Shown: one piece after another, positions 55,528-64,000 of the stretch
How positions within the stretch are numbered: position 1 is the first letter of the stretch
How the letters are laid out: every line of letters begins with the position of its first letter
Assembly: GCF_008692035.1 (NCBI RefSeq)
Contig: NZ_VTFG01000001.1
Location: 2,294,001-2,358,000, forward strand
Reading direction: 5' to 3'
DNA from: Pseudomonas marginalis
GTDB lineage: Bacteria > Pseudomonadota > Gammaproteobacteria > Pseudomonadales > Pseudomonadaceae
Length of the DNA stretch: 64,000 bases
Notes under the pieces: model-generated
Told to the model about the DNA's origin: nothing
The model's input: only the letters and a program-made list of their open reading frames with translations
Databases searched by the model: none
Program-made: the position numbers and the translations under genes

Positions 55528-55932
55528 TCAGGCGAGTTCATCCAGCAAGGCCAACAGGGTTTCGCGTTTTTCCGCGCCGAGTTGATCGATCAATTTCTGT
55601 TGCGCCGCCTCCCAGGCGGGTAACGCTGCCGCCAGGCGCTCTTCACCGGCGGCTGTCAACAGCACCAGGCGGTTGCGCAGGTCATCGCCCTCTACCATCC
55701 GCACCAGGCCCTCACCTTCCAACACCCGCAGGTTGCGCCCCAAGGTGCTGCGATCCAGGCCCATGGCGTCGGCCAGGCTGGAAATGCTCGGTTGATCGAG
55801 GCGCTGCAGGTTGCACAGCAAGGAATACTGGGCGACGTTGATCCCGAAGCCGTCGAGGGCGCCGTCGTAGTGCCTGCTGACGCCACGGGCGGCACGTCGC
55901 AGGTTGGTGCATAAACATTGGGAGGCAAGCAT
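55528..55932 (-). CDS. MarR-family repressor of the adjacent MFS gene
   Basis: This 134-aa winged-helix protein has recognition region SSLADAMGLDRSTLGRNLRVLE (residues 51-72) and the wing EGDDLRNRLVLL. The start at 55932 has no ribosome site. A good -10 box ends 7 bases before it, so the mRNA may be leaderless. It is followed by the MFS gene on the same strand. A role as autorepressor is inferred from the shared palindrome. Confidence 0.88.
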   Translation of the reverse strand: MLASQCLCTNLRRAARGVSRHYDGALDGFGINVAQYSLLCNLQRLDQPSISSLADAMGLDRSTLGRNLRVLEGEGLVRMVEGDDLRNRLVLLTAAGEERLAAALPAWEAAQQKLIDQLGAEKRETLLALLDELA

Positions 55933-55935
55933 GGA

Positions 55936-55967
55936 ACGTGTATATACCCGCGATTAAGGAAATGCAA
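55936..55967 (-). promoter_or_regulatory. MarR promoter with embedded operator
   Basis: On the minus strand TTGCAT (55962-55967) and TATACA (55939-55944) are 17 bases apart, a good sigma-70 promoter. The -10 box lies inside the operator-like palindrome at 55936-55951, so binding there would block RNA polymerase. Confidence 0.7.
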
Positions 55968-55974
55968 GAAAGTG

Positions 55975-56703
55975 TTACAACGCCAAACCGACCAGAACAG
56001 CCACTTCCAACAGCTCCAGCAGCGCGCCAGCGGTATCGCCTGTGGTGCCGCCGAGGCGATTGACCATCAGTTGGCGCAGGCCGATAAAACACACGGCCGC
56101 GAGCAGCACGGCGAGCCCCCCGCTGAAACCACCGATCAGGATGCAGGCCAGGCCACTGAGGATCAGCACCTGTTGCCCGACGACGCGCGGTAGATGATCC
56201 GACAACGCCTGGCCCAAGCCACCCGCTCGCACATAACGGGTGGTGAGAAACAACCCCAGCATCGACGCCCGGCCGATCAACGGCGCGAGAATCAACGCCA
56301 CACCGTTGCGCTGTTCGATCAAGGCCACCAGTGCGGTGAACTTGAGCAGCAACACCAGGCCCAGGGTGACCACGGCAATCGGTCCGCTGCGCGGGTCTTT
56401 CATGATGCTGAGGGTGCGCTCGCGGTCGCCGAAGCCACCCAGCCAGGCGTCGGCGCTGTCCGCCAGGCCATCGAGATGCAGGCCGCCACTGAGCAACACC
56501 CAGGCCGTCAGCAGCAGCGCGGCGTGCAACAACAGCGGTGATCCGGTCAACAGCGTATTGAGGCCCCACAGCAGCACGCCGAACAGCAACCCGACCACGG
56601 GATAAAACAGCAACGAGCGCCCCAGTTCCTGCGGCTGCGGCATACCCGGCAGGCGAATCGGCAAACTGCTCAGGAACTGCACGGCGATCCAGAACGGCAG
56701 CAT
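55975..56703 (-). CDS. cobS: Adenosylcobinamide-GDP ribazoletransferase (cobalamin synthase) CobS
   Basis: This 242-aa membrane enzyme makes the last bond of the nucleotide loop, joining alpha-ribazole to adenosylcobinamide-GDP. It has several membrane spans and the conserved GGLHLDGLADSADAW (about residues 72-86). The preceding FYPVVGLLFGVLLWG is also typical. It is the last gene of the cobalamin run, 2 bases after cobC. Length is normal. Confidence 0.95.
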   Translation of the reverse strand: MLPFWIAVQFLSSLPIRLPGMPQPQELGRSLLFYPVVGLLFGVLLWGLNTLLTGSPLLLHAALLLTAWVLLSGGLHLDGLADSADAWLGGFGDRERTLSIMKDPRSGPIAVVTLGLVLLLKFTALVALIEQRNGVALILAPLIGRASMLGLFLTTRYVRAGGLGQALSDHLPRVVGQQVLILSGLACILIGGFSGGLAVLLAAVCFIGLRQLMVNRLGGTTGDTAGALLELLEVAVLVGLAL

Positions 56704-56705
56704 GC

Positions 56706-57281
56706 TCAGATTCCTTCCTTCAACACGCCATCGGCGCCGACCTGCAGGTTGAACAACCCACCATGAGCGACTTCGACATTCAGCAACTGCTCACGGGGCA
56801 GCCCCCGAGCCTGGGCCAACAGCAAACGCATTACCCCGCCGTGACTGATCAACAGCACACGCTCACCGGCATACGCCTTATGCAGGCGCAGGACGGCGCC
56901 CAAAACCCGCTGGGAAAACGCGCTGACCGGTTCGCCCTGGGGCGGCGTGAAGCTATAGGGATCGGCCCAGAACCGGCCCAGGCCTTCGGCGTCGGTCTCC
57001 ATCAGCGCCGCCGCACTCTGCCCTTCCCAGGCACCGAAGTGCAGTTCCTGCAGGTCCTTTTCCAGGCTCACCGGCACATTCAACCGCGCGCCCAGTTCCT
57101 CCGCGAACCGCGCGCAGCGTTGCAGCGGCGAGCTGATCAGCCGATCCCAGGGCCCCTGCGCCAGCACGGCGGCGCGCATCTGTTCCCAGCCCTTGGCGGT
57201 CAATGCATCGTCAAGGCTGCCGCGCAGGCCGCCACCCAGTTCGGTTTCGCCATGGCGCAACAGGTCCAGGTGCAAAGTCAT
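56706..57281 (-). CDS. cobC: Alpha-ribazole phosphatase CobC (histidine phosphatase family)
   Basis: This 191-aa phosphatase removes phosphate from alpha-ribazole-5'-phosphate. The catalytic motif [12 protein letters not shown] (His10) and the later [13 protein letters not shown] are present. Its ATG overlaps the cobT stop (ATGA at 57278-57281). The longer open frame to 57494 lies in cobT. The name cobC is also used for a different enzyme in other nomenclature. Confidence 0.93.
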   Translation of the reverse strand: MTLHLDLLRHGETELGGGLRGSLDDALTAKGWEQMRAAVLAQGPWDRLISSPLQRCARFAEELGARLNVPVSLEKDLQELHFGAWEGQSAAALMETDAEGLGRFWADPYSFTPPQGEPVSAFSQRVLGAVLRLHKAYAGERVLLISHGGVMRLLLAQARGLPREQLLNVEVAHGGLFNLQVGADGVLKEGI

Positions 57282-58333
57282 GCCGGACGATCTGCCACGG
57301 CCGCTTCGGCAAACGTCGCCATCTGCCCGTGCAGCGCACACGCCAGGCGCAGCAACGGTACCGCCAACGCCGCGCCACTGCCCTCGCCCAGGCGCAGGCC
57401 GAGTTCCAGCAACGGTTGTGCATCGAGGCTCTGCAAGACATGGCGATGGCCAGGCTCGGCACCGCGATGGCCGAACAGCAGCCAGTCGCGGCACGCCGGG
57501 TTCAAGCGCGTGGCGACCAGCGCCGCGACGGTGCAGATAAACCCATCCACCAACACCACGATGCCTTCCTGGGCACAGGCCAGGTAAGCCCCCACCAAGG
57601 CAGCGATTTCAAAGCCGCCGAGATTGCACAGGGTGTGCAGCGCATCCCCACGCTGCGCGGCATGCAGCGCCAGCGCGCGCTCGATCACCGCCACCTTGTG
57701 ACTGACGCCTTGGGCATTCAATCCGGTGCCCGGGCCCGTCAGCTCGGCAACCTGGCAATCGAGCAAGGCGCAGGCCAGCGCACTGGCGGCGGTGGTGTTG
57801 CCGATGCCCATCTCACCGCCGACAAACAACTGCGCACCGCTTTCACGGGCGCGCAGCACACTGTCGCGACCCGCCTGCAATGCCAATCGGCCCTGGGCGC
57901 CGGTCATTGCCGGGCCCTTGACGAAATTGGCGGTGCCCGCGCCGATATTCAGGTGACGGACGCCGGGCAGGTTCAGCGAAGGGGTCACCGTACCGAGGTC
58001 GACCACTTCCAACTGCGCATCCAGTTGCCGCGCCAATACACTGATGGCCGCGCCACCGGTGACAAAGTTATGCAGCATCTGCCCGGTCACTTCCTGGGGA
58101 AACGCCGATACACCCTCGGCAACCACACCATGGTCACCGGCAAAGATGGCAATCCACAGCTGATCTACCGACGGCTTGACCTGGCCCTGCAAGCCGGCCA
58201 ATTGCACGGCCAGCGCTTCCAGCTGGCCCAGGGAACCGGCCGGCTTGGTCAATTGCTGCTGGCGCGCCAGGGCTTGTTCGTACGCCGAGGCGTCAATGGC
58301 CTTACAAGGGTTGAGCCACCAGGTGTCAGTCAT
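57278..58333 (-). CDS. cobT: Nicotinate-nucleotide--dimethylbenzimidazole phosphoribosyltransferase CobT
   Basis: This 351-aa enzyme activates dimethylbenzimidazole to alpha-ribazole phosphate for the lower ligand of B12. The conserved [23 protein letters not shown] motif (about residues 80-98), [14 protein letters not shown] and the catalytic region [11 protein letters not shown] are visible. The start at 58333 ([10 protein letters not shown]) gives the usual length. It overlaps both neighbours by 4 bases. The DMB substrate is made by BluB nearby. Confidence 0.96.
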   Translation of the reverse strand: MTDTWWLNPCKAIDASAYEQALARQQQLTKPAGSLGQLEALAVQLAGLQGQVKPSVDQLWIAIFAGDHGVVAEGVSAFPQEVTGQMLHNFVTGGAAISVLARQLDAQLEVVDLGTVTPSLNLPGVRHLNIGAGTANFVKGPAMTGAQGRLALQAGRDSVLRARESGAQLFVGGEMGIGNTTAASALACALLDCQVAELTGPGTGLNAQGVSHKVAVIERALALHAAQRGDALHTLCNLGGFEIAALVGAYLACAQEGIVVLVDGFICTVAALVATRLNPACRDWLLFGHRGAEPGHRHVLQSLDAQPLLELGLRLGEGSGAALAVPLLRLACALHGQMATFAEAAVADRPA

Positions 58334-58851
58334 AACGCAGTACCTTTCAACGTCAGGGGCAGGCCGGCAACCGTCAGGACAACACGCTGACATCGCTCGG
58401 CCAAGGCTTGATGCAGCCAACCGGCTTCATCCACATAGCGGCGAGTCAATTCGCCCAGCGGCACGACACCCAGACCGGTCTCGTTGCTGACAAAAATAAT
58501 TTCACCCGGCAGCACGGCCAGGCTTTCCAGCAATTGATCGCGCTCGAACGCCAGGCGCTGCGCGTCTTCGAGCATCAGCAGGTTGGTCAACCACAGAGTC
58601 AGGCAATCCACCAGCAGGCAACGACCGGGCGCGGCGTTTTCGCGTAGCACACGCGCCAGCTCGACAGGTTCTTCGATCAAACCCCAGTGATCAGGGCGAC
58701 GCTCGCGATGCAAGGCAACGCGGGCATTCATCTCGCCGTCAAGCGGTTGGCTGGTGGCGATATAGATGACGGGCAAAGCGCTGTCGCTGGCGAGCTTTTC
58801 GGCCAGGCGGCTTTTACCGGAACGGGCGCCGCCTAAAATCAGTTGAAGCAT
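58330..58851 (-). CDS. cobU: Adenosylcobinamide kinase / guanylyltransferase CobU (CobP)
   Basis: This 173-aa bifunctional enzyme phosphorylates adenosylcobinamide and adds GMP. The P-loop GGARSGKS is at residues 7-14. The guanylylation region with [11 protein letters not shown] follows, and [12 protein letters not shown] is near residue 115. The ATG at 58851 gives the normal N-terminus MLQLILGG. Upstream is a 427-bp non-coding stretch, so its ribosome site and possibly promoter lie in repeat DNA. Confidence 0.95.
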   Translation of the reverse strand: MLQLILGGARSGKSRLAEKLASDSALPVIYIATSQPLDGEMNARVALHRERRPDHWGLIEEPVELARVLRENAAPGRCLLVDCLTLWLTNLLMLEDAQRLAFERDQLLESLAVLPGEIIFVSNETGLGVVPLGELTRRYVDEAGWLHQALAERCQRVVLTVAGLPLTLKGTAL

Positions 58852-58953
58852 GAGACCCCCCCTACCCACCCACCCATCCACGATGCGCAGCGAGTCGTTT
58901 TTGATCTGGCTTTTGATCTGAGGTCGCCCCGTAAACCACGCTGGCCGAACGCA

Positions 58954-59042
58954 GGCTTGAATCCGTGGGTAACCCGGCAGGACGCCGGGTTAGCCGCACC
59001 GGGCCAGGGATGGCCCATTGCGGCGGCCCACGGATTCAAGCC
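58954..59042. repeat. Nested inverted repeat able to form a three-way junction
   Basis: The outer stem is 16 bp perfect: GGCTTGAATCCGTGGG (58954-58969) with 59027-59042. Inside, TAACCCGGC (58970-58978) pairs with GCCGGGTTA (58984-58992). The second arm is GCCGCA (58993-58998) with TGCGGC (59019-59024), extended by GGGCCA (59001-59006) with TGGCCC (59011-59016). Stems A, B and C follow one another with almost no unpaired bases. Confidence 0.9.
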
Positions 59043-59103
59043 GGAGTGAGGGCACACCGAGCCCAAGCGAGGTGCCGAGTGGTGGGGCGAAGGCCTTTTG
59101 CTT

Positions 59104-59143
59104 ACTTTTGGGCCTTTCCAAAAGTGAGCCGCTGTAAGAGCGG
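59104..59143. repeat. Pair of short hairpins next to the three-way junction
   Basis: ACTTTTGG (59104-59111) pairs with CCAAAAGT (59118-59125), and CCGCT (59129-59133) pairs with AGCGG (59139-59143). They probably belong to the same dispersed element as 58954-59042. The first could act as a weak terminator for cobQ transcripts. Confidence 0.6.
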
Positions 59144-59218
59144 AACCATAAGTGGCCGTTACCGCAGGAATGGATATGTACTCGGTATACCCGAACAATT
59201 CAGCACCTGATACACCGC

Positions 59219-59265
59219 TATCGGGGGCAAGTCGAATCGTCGCACCGCTCCTCCCACATTTGAAC
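59219..59265. repeat. Degenerate REP-like element with central insertion
   Basis: TATCGGGGGCAAG (59219-59231) and CCTCCCACATTTGA (59251-59264) match the two ends of the REP-like core, but 19 unrelated bases lie between them. It is 15 bp from the cobQ stop. Confidence 0.6.
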
Positions 59266-59278
59266 CGTGTGTACACCC

Positions 59279-60730
59279 TTAAACCCCACACAGTTTGCGC
59301 AACAAATCGGTATCCAAGTGGTTCTCCACCAGATCCGCCAGGCGCTCGATATCGCGCTCGCGCAGGGCGTGATAATCCACCTCCTGCACATCCTGCAACC
59401 CGGCCCAACGCAGCAACGCACCGCAGGCCGCCGGGGTCTCGAACACGCCATGCAGATACGTGCCGAGAATCTGCCCGTCAGCACTGTGCGCGCCGTCACG
59501 GCGACCGTCCTCCAGCAGCACGGCGGCGTTCTCCAGGGCAACGCCGCATGTCACGCCGGCATGGATCTCATAGCCACTGACCTCGGCGTCCTCCAGCAAC
59601 AAACGCCCGCGTACATTACGCAACTGTTTCTCGGCTTCCAGGGTGGTACTGAACGCCAGCAGCCCCAAGCCGTCGCTGGAACCGGCCGGCCCTTCCAGGC
59701 CCAATGGGTCGTGCACCTGCTCACCGAGCATCTGCAAACCGCCGCAAATCCCCAGCACCTTGCCGCCGTAGCGCAAGTGACGCGCCACGGCGGTGTCCCA
59801 GCCATGGGCACGCAGGTACGCGAGGTCGCTGCGCACGCTTTTCGAGCCCGGCAGGATGACCAGGTCGGCGGCCGGAATCGGCTGGCCCGGCCCGATGAAC
59901 TGCAAATCCACTTGGGGATGCAGGCGCAGCGGATCGAAATCCGTGTGGTTGCTGATGCGCGGCAACACCGGCACCACCACCTTGAGCACCTGCGCCGCCT
60001 TGTCGATCTGACGTTGGTCGATGCCGTCCTCGGCTTCCAGGTGCAGGTCCATCACGTAGGGCAATACGCCGACCACCGGTTTGCCGGTGCGTGCCTCCAA
60101 CCAGTCCAGGCCCGGTTGCAGCAGTGCGATGTCGCCGCGAAAGCGGTTGATGATGAAGCCCTTGACCCGCGCCTGTTCGCTGGGAGAGAGCAATTCCAGG
60201 GTGCCGACCAGATGGGCGAACACCCCGCCGCGATTGATGTCGGCAATCAGCAGCACCGGGCAGTCGACGGCCTCGGCGAAGCCCATGTTGGCGATGTCAT
60301 TGGCGCGCAGGTTGATCTCCGCCGGGGAGCCTGCGCCTTCCACCATCACCACCGGGTAGGCTTCGCTCAACCGTGCGTGGGAAGCCAGCACCGCCTGCAT
60401 CGCGATGGCTTTGTAATCGTGATAGGCCACCGCGTTCATGCTGGTCACGGCGCGGCCATGGATGATCACCTGGGAGCCGGTGTCGCTGTTGGGCTTGAGC
60501 AGCACCGGGTTCATGTCGGTGTGGGGCGCCAGGTTGGCCGCCTGGGCCTGCACCGCCTGGGCGCGGCCGATCTCGCCGCCTTCGGCTGTCACGGCGCTGT
60601 TGAGCGCCATGTTCTGCGGCTTGAACGGCACCACGGCAATGCCCTGGCGTACCAGCCAGCGGCACAACGCAGTCACCAGGGTACTTTTACCGGCATCGGA
60701 GGTGGTGCCTTGCACCATCAGCGTCGTCAT
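59279..60730 (-). CDS. cobQ: Cobyric acid synthase CobQ
   Basis: This 483-aa glutamine-dependent enzyme amidates four side chains of adenosylcobyrinic diamide. It has an N-terminal P-loop-like GTTSDAGKS (8-16) and the [12 protein letters not shown] motif near 130. The C-terminal amidotransferase domain carries the nucleophile Cys in [11 protein letters not shown] and a late His in TYLHGVFE. It overlaps cobD by 4 bases and ends just before the repeat-filled gap. Confidence 0.96.
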   Translation of the reverse strand: MTTLMVQGTTSDAGKSTLVTALCRWLVRQGIAVVPFKPQNMALNSAVTAEGGEIGRAQAVQAQAANLAPHTDMNPVLLKPNSDTGSQVIIHGRAVTSMNAVAYHDYKAIAMQAVLASHARLSEAYPVVMVEGAGSPAEINLRANDIANMGFAEAVDCPVLLIADINRGGVFAHLVGTLELLSPSEQARVKGFIINRFRGDIALLQPGLDWLEARTGKPVVGVLPYVMDLHLEAEDGIDQRQIDKAAQVLKVVVPVLPRISNHTDFDPLRLHPQVDLQFIGPGQPIPAADLVILPGSKSVRSDLAYLRAHGWDTAVARHLRYGGKVLGICGGLQMLGEQVHDPLGLEGPAGSSDGLGLLAFSTTLEAEKQLRNVRGRLLLEDAEVSGYEIHAGVTCGVALENAAVLLEDGRRDGAHSADGQILGTYLHGVFETPAACGALLRWAGLQDVQEVDYHALRERDIERLADLVENHLDTDLLRKLCGV

Positions 60731-61716
60731 GAGGCGTCCTTGTAGGCCGCCAGCGCTTCGTCAAGGCGCAGCCAGTCGGCCTCGGTGTCGGGCAGGCCAA
60801 ACCGTACGCTGCTGTTGTGCACAAACAGGCGCAGCAAGATGCCGCGCTGGGCCATGAATTCGTGCATGCGTTCGGCGTGCGGGGTGATCAGCCATTGGAA
60901 CAACGCGCAGCCGCCCTGGGGTTGAAAGCCACGGCGTTCGAGCAGTTCAAACAAACGCTGGCCGGCCTCGATGCAGCGTGCCCGCTGCCGCGCATGGCCG
61001 GCGGTATCGCGCAGGCACACTTGGCCCAGCACCCGCGTCGGCCCGCTGACGGCCCAGGGCCCGACCTGTTCGGCCAGCAACTTGAGCAGCCTGCGCTCGG
61101 CCAGCACAAAGCCCAGGCGCACCCCGGCCAGGCCGAAAAACTTGCCGAACGAACGCAGCACAATCAGGCCGACCTGATGGGCCTGGCTCGCCAGGCTCAA
61201 CTGCGGGGTGACATCCATGAACGCTTCGTCCACCACCAGCCAGCCGCCGCGCTGGGCCAGCCTTGTGTGCCAATCCAGCAGGCGTTGCGGGGCCAGGCTC
61301 AGTCCGGTGGGGTTATTGGGATTGACCACCACCAGCACGTCGAGGACGTCGAGGAAGAAGTCGACTTCCTGCTCCTGCACTTCACGCACCACGTAGCCGG
61401 CACGCCGCCAGGCCTCGGCATGTTCGGCGTAGCACGGCGACAGCACGCCGACCTTGCCGGCACGGCGCAGGCGCGGCAGCAACTGAATCGCCGCCTGGGA
61501 GCCGGGCACCGGCAGGACATGCGCGGCGCCGTAATACTCGCTGGCCGCCTGTTCCAGGCCGTCGTCCGATTCCGGCAAGCGCGCCCAGGCCCGCAGCGGA
61601 ATCTCCGGGATCGGCCATGGCCAGGGTGCGAGGCCGCTGGACAGGTCCAGCCAATCGGCCTCGGCAATCCCGTACTGAATCGCTGCCTTGCGCAGCCGGC
61701 CACCGTGCTCAAGCAT
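60727..61716 (-). CDS. cobD: Threonine-phosphate decarboxylase CobD-type (CobC of the aerobic nomenclature)
   Basis: This 329-aa PLP enzyme makes aminopropanol phosphate, the linker of the nucleotide loop. The PLP lysine is Lys192 ([16 protein letters not shown]), with VVDEAF (161-166) and NPNNPTGLS upstream. It overlaps cbiB by 8 bases and cobQ by 4. In P. denitrificans naming this protein is CobC; I use cobD, the Salmonella name. Confidence 0.93.
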   Translation of the reverse strand: MLEHGGRLRKAAIQYGIAEADWLDLSSGLAPWPWPIPEIPLRAWARLPESDDGLEQAASEYYGAAHVLPVPGSQAAIQLLPRLRRAGKVGVLSPCYAEHAEAWRRAGYVVREVQEQEVDFFLDVLDVLVVVNPNNPTGLSLAPQRLLDWHTRLAQRGGWLVVDEAFMDVTPQLSLASQAHQVGLIVLRSFGKFFGLAGVRLGFVLAERRLLKLLAEQVGPWAVSGPTRVLGQVCLRDTAGHARQRARCIEAGQRLFELLERRGFQPQGGCALFQWLITPHAERMHEFMAQRGILLRLFVHNSSVRFGLPDTEADWLRLDEALAAYKDAS

Positions 61717-62617
61717 AAAATTGCCCCCCCACGCAGAGAATCAGCAACCACAACCATACGCCGCGCTGCACCAGTTGCCAGCCGCGGTCGATAGAGTCGG
61801 CATCCGCCGCCGGACCTTCGCCCAGTGGCGGACGCTGGTGCACCTGGCCGTGGTAAATCGCGGCACCGCCCAGCTCAACGCCCAACGCGCCCGCGCCGGA
61901 TGCCATCACCGGCCCGGCATTGGGGCTGTCCCAGGTCGGCCCCTGGGTGCGCCAGCATTTGAGGGCCAGGCGGGTTTTGCCCAGCACGGCGTAGGTCAAG
62001 GCCACCAGGCGTGCAGGCACATAGTTGAGTACATCGTCGATCTTGGCCGCGGCCCAACCGAAACGCTCGAAGCGTTCGTTGCGATAGCCCCACATGGCGT
62101 CGAGCGTATTGCTCAGGCGGTAGAGCACCACGCCCGGCACGCCGGCGACGACAAACCAGAACAGCGCGGCAAACACCGCATCGCTGCCGTTTTCCAGCAC
62201 CGATTCGGTGGCGGCACGGGCGACTTCGGTACGGTCCAGTTCACTGGTCTGGCGGCTGACCAGGTAGCTCACCCGTGTGCGGGCCGCGTCGAGGTCATCG
62301 CTGCGCAGGGCCTGGGCCACCGGGATCACATGCTCGCCGAGGCTGCGCATGCCGAGGGCGCAGTACAACGCGAGGATCTCCAGGACCCAGCCGATATACG
62401 GCGCCCACGACAACGCGGTGGCCAGCAGGGTCAACGGCACCACGGCGATAACCCATGCGGTCACGCCATGGCTGCGCCAGCCCCGGCCACCGCTGTTGAA
62501 ACGCTGCTCGATGCGCCCGGCAAAATTGCCGAACGCCACCAGCGGATGCCAGCGCCTGGGCTCGCCCAGCAGCGCATCCAGCGCCACTGCTGCGACACAC
62601 AGCAAGGCCACAGTCAT
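61709..62617 (-). CDS. cbiB: Adenosylcobinamide-phosphate synthase CbiB (CobD)
   Basis: This 302-aa multi-span membrane enzyme attaches aminopropanol phosphate to cobyric acid. Conserved parts are [15 protein letters not shown] near the start, [19 protein letters not shown] (about 127-145) and [18 protein letters not shown] (about 168-185). I start at 62617 because GGGGAG is 7 bases upstream and ATG overlaps the bluB stop. It works with the adjacent CobD enzyme. Confidence 0.95.
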   Translation of the reverse strand: MTVALLCVAAVALDALLGEPRRWHPLVAFGNFAGRIEQRFNSGGRGWRSHGVTAWVIAVVPLTLLATALSWAPYIGWVLEILALYCALGMRSLGEHVIPVAQALRSDDLDAARTRVSYLVSRQTSELDRTEVARAATESVLENGSDAVFAALFWFVVAGVPGVVLYRLSNTLDAMWGYRNERFERFGWAAAKIDDVLNYVPARLVALTYAVLGKTRLALKCWRTQGPTWDSPNAGPVMASGAGALGVELGGAAIYHGQVHQRPPLGEGPAADADSIDRGWQLVQRGVWLWLLILCVGGQFYA

Positions 62618-63264
62618 TGACTCACTCCCCACGCGTTTTCATACACCATGTCACTCAACGGCCGAGGCTCGGTCCAGCCTTCGAGCTGCAACATCGGTGC
62701 CGGGTAAAACTCCGTCACCGGCCCCAGGCACAAGACCGCCAGGGGTTTTGCGCCAGGCGGCAGGCCCAGCAGGTCGGCCAGGGCCTGGGGGTCGAACAGC
62801 GAGACCCAGCCCATGCCCAACCCCTCGACCCGCGCCGCCAGCCACAGGTTCTGGATCGCACAGGACAGCGACGCCAGGTCCATCTCCGGCAAGGTGCGCC
62901 GCCCGAAGATGTGGCGCTCGCGATCATCCATCAACGCCGCCACCAGCACTTCGGCGCAGTCGTGGATGCCTTCGACCTTGAGCTTCATGAACGCATCGGA
63001 GCGCTCGCCCAACGCCTCGGCGGTGCGCACGCGTTCTTCTTCCACCAACTGTTGAATCCGGCTGCGCAATGCGCGGTCGCTGATGCGGATAAACCGCCAA
63101 GGCTGCATCAGGCCGACACTGGGGGCCTGGTGCGCGGCCTGGAGCAGGCGATGCAGCAATTCGGGCGCGACACTGCCGCCGCTGAAGTGGCGCATGTCGC
63201 GGCGTTCGGCGATGGCGCGGTAGACGGCGTCGCGGTCGGCCTGGGGGAAAGCGTTGTCGGTCAT
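62614..63264 (-). CDS. bluB: 5,6-dimethylbenzimidazole synthase BluB
   Basis: This 216-aa flavin-destroying nitroreductase-fold enzyme turns FMNH2 into dimethylbenzimidazole, the lower ligand of B12. The N-terminal RRDMRHF-type motif (here [11 protein letters not shown]), [19 protein letters not shown] and [13 protein letters not shown] are typical. Its ATG overlaps the cobB stop by 4 bases. The bases upstream of it are the REP-like element that also encodes the end of CobB. Confidence 0.95.
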   Translation of the reverse strand: MTDNAFPQADRDAVYRAIAERRDMRHFSGGSVAPELLHRLLQAAHQAPSVGLMQPWRFIRISDRALRSRIQQLVEEERVRTAEALGERSDAFMKLKVEGIHDCAEVLVAALMDDRERHIFGRRTLPEMDLASLSCAIQNLWLAARVEGLGMGWVSLFDPQALADLLGLPPGAKPLAVLCLGPVTEFYPAPMLQLEGWTEPRPLSDMVYENAWGVSQ

Positions 63265-64000
63265 GGCCCTATCGGGGGCAAGCCCCCTCCCACAGTGGAT
63301 GGGGTTTCAGCTCGGTCCGGGGCAAACAACGCGGCTACCGCCGTCGGATTCGACGGGAAATAAAAGTGCACGTAAGAGGCCGTCATCCGCCCCTGCCGGA
63401 ACACCGCTTCGGCACCGCGCCCACCGTTCGGGCTCAGGCCACGGGCAATCGGCTGGCACTCGGTGCTGGTCAGGGAATGGTGGTACGTGTGCCCGCGCAG
63501 CACGCCTTCCGGCAATTCGACGCTTTGCAGGGCCAGGGCCGCGAGTTTCTTTTGCATCACCGCATCGCCTTGCAGCAGGCCGACCAGTTCGGCGCGGGTG
63601 CCGTCGACATCGGTGAGCGAATCCAGCAGGTAGAGCATGCCGCCACACTCGGCGAGCAAGGGTTTTCCGGCGGCATGGTGGTTACGAATGGCGTCAAGCA
63701 TCGGCGTGTTTTGCGACAGAGCCTGGTGGTGCAATTCCGGGTAACCGCCGGGCAAGTACAGGCTGTCAGCCTCGGGCAGTTGGCAATCATGGATCGGCGA
63801 GAAAAACGTCAGTTCGGCCCCCATCGCCCGCAGCAGGTCGAGGCTGGCGCCATAGGTGAAGGCGAAGGCTTCGTCACGGGCCACCGCAATGCGCACACCG
63901 GCCAGCAACGGCTCGGCCTCGATCACTTCCGGCGCGGCGAAGGTCACCGGTGGCGGCAATGCGACTTCGCAGCTGCTGCCCAGGGCCTGGGCGGCGGCGT
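63261..64000 (-). CDS. cobB: Cobyrinate a,c-diamide synthase CobB (C-terminal part)
   Basis: Only the last 246 codons are inside the window; the gene continues beyond 64000. This part is the amidotransferase domain: IAVARDEAFAFTYG, LPGGYPELHHQAL and the nucleophile Cys in LLAECGGMLYLLD. HTYHHSL and the closing ASYVHFYFPSNPTAVA complete the family end. About 19 further residues follow ([19 protein letters not shown]), the last dozen encoded by a REP-like element. The enzyme amidates cobyrinic acid at positions a and c. Confidence 0.93.
   Translation of the reverse strand, partial: AAAQALGSSCEVALPPPVTFAAPEVIEAEPLLAGVRIAVARDEAFAFTYGASLDLLRAMGAELTFFSPIHDCQLPEADSLYLPGGYPELHHQALSQNTPMLDAIRNHHAAGKPLLAECGGMLYLLDSLTDVDGTRAELVGLLQGDAVMQKKLAALALQSVELPEGVLRGHTYHHSLTSTECQPIARGLSPNGGRGAEAVFRQGRMTASYVHFYFPSNPTAVAALFAPDRAETPSTVGGGLPPIGP
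63270..63292. repeat. REP-like half palindrome inside the cobB 3' end
   Basis: On the plus strand it reads ATCGGGGGCAAGCCCCCTCCCAC, the dispersed core also seen at 34650-34685. It holds the stem GGGGGC-AA-GCCCCC. It encodes the last residues of CobB and immediately precedes the bluB start on the minus strand. Confidence 0.8.

Larger units (their letters stand above)
58852..59278. other. Non-coding insert between cobQ and cobU, rich in hairpins
   Basis: There is no credible gene in these 427 bp. They hold a three-way-junction inverted repeat at 58954-59042 and two smaller hairpins at 59104-59125 and 59129-59143. A degenerate REP-like half element lies at 59219-59265. The rest of the cobalamin genes overlap or abut, so this looks like inserted dispersed repeat DNA. 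Confidence 0.75.

Noticed and set aside
58852..59278. Cobalamin riboswitch in the cobQ-cobU gap
   Set aside because: No B12-box-like conserved segment was seen; the stems are perfect inverted repeats of repeat-DNA type, and the site is inside the operon.

Overview
The window looks like chromosomal DNA of a fluorescent Pseudomonas, most like the P. fluorescens group. The evidence is the gene content and order: a polar-flagellum cluster under FleQ/FleSR, the phhRABC phenylalanine cluster, a plpD-MarR-recQ block, a fadL-gpx-MFS-MarR block next to aerobic cobalamin genes, high GC, and dispersed REP-like palindromes built on the GTGGGAG...GCTTG core. I saw no insertion sequence, prophage, tRNA, rRNA or CRISPR array.

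Positions 1-30.2 kb form one flagellar cluster, all on the minus strand. In transcription order it runs flgF-G-H-I-J-K-L, a ketoacyl-ACP synthase III gene, fliC-flaG-fliD, fliS-fliT, fleQ, fleS-fleR, fliE-F-G-H-I-J, hsbA-hsbR-hptB, fliK, and fliL-M-N (fliN cut by the window edge). GG-N10-GC sigma-54 promoters can be read in front of flgF, fleS, fliE, fliK and fliL. A sigma-28 promoter precedes fliC. This is the expected hierarchy: FleQ, then RpoN genes including FleSR, then late FliA-dependent flagellin. The partner-switching genes hsbA-hsbR-hptB sit inside the flagellar cluster.

Positions 30.3-34.7 kb hold divergent phhR and phhABC (phenylalanine to tyrosine and its transamination), with a PhhR-type palindrome between them. 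Positions 34.7-44.4 kb are housekeeping and accessory genes: an LpxH-like phosphatase, an AraC regulator with an EamA exporter, a small glycine-rich membrane protein, a SelW-like protein, a PlpD-type patatin autotransporter, a MarR regulator, recQ, a YecA-like protein and a YbaN-like protein. Positions 44.4-49.9 kb carry a large SSS-symporter hybrid histidine kinase, rmuC and a Sel1-like protein. Positions 49.9-52.1 kb are lower in GC and rich in small unrecognised ORFs with structured leaders and repeated motifs upstream. Positions 52.2-55.9 kb carry a FadL-like porin, a periplasmic glutathione peroxidase, a 40-aa membrane peptide, an MFS transporter and a MarR regulator whose likely operators are visible.

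Positions 55.97-64 kb are a minus-strand cobalamin operon: cobB (cut by the window end), bluB, cbiB, cobD, cobQ, cobU, cobT, cobC, cobS. Most stop and start codons overlap by 4-8 bases. The run is broken once, between cobQ and cobU, by a 427-bp non-coding stretch that holds a clean three-way-junction inverted repeat and further hairpins. A REP-like element has become part of the 3' end of cobB.
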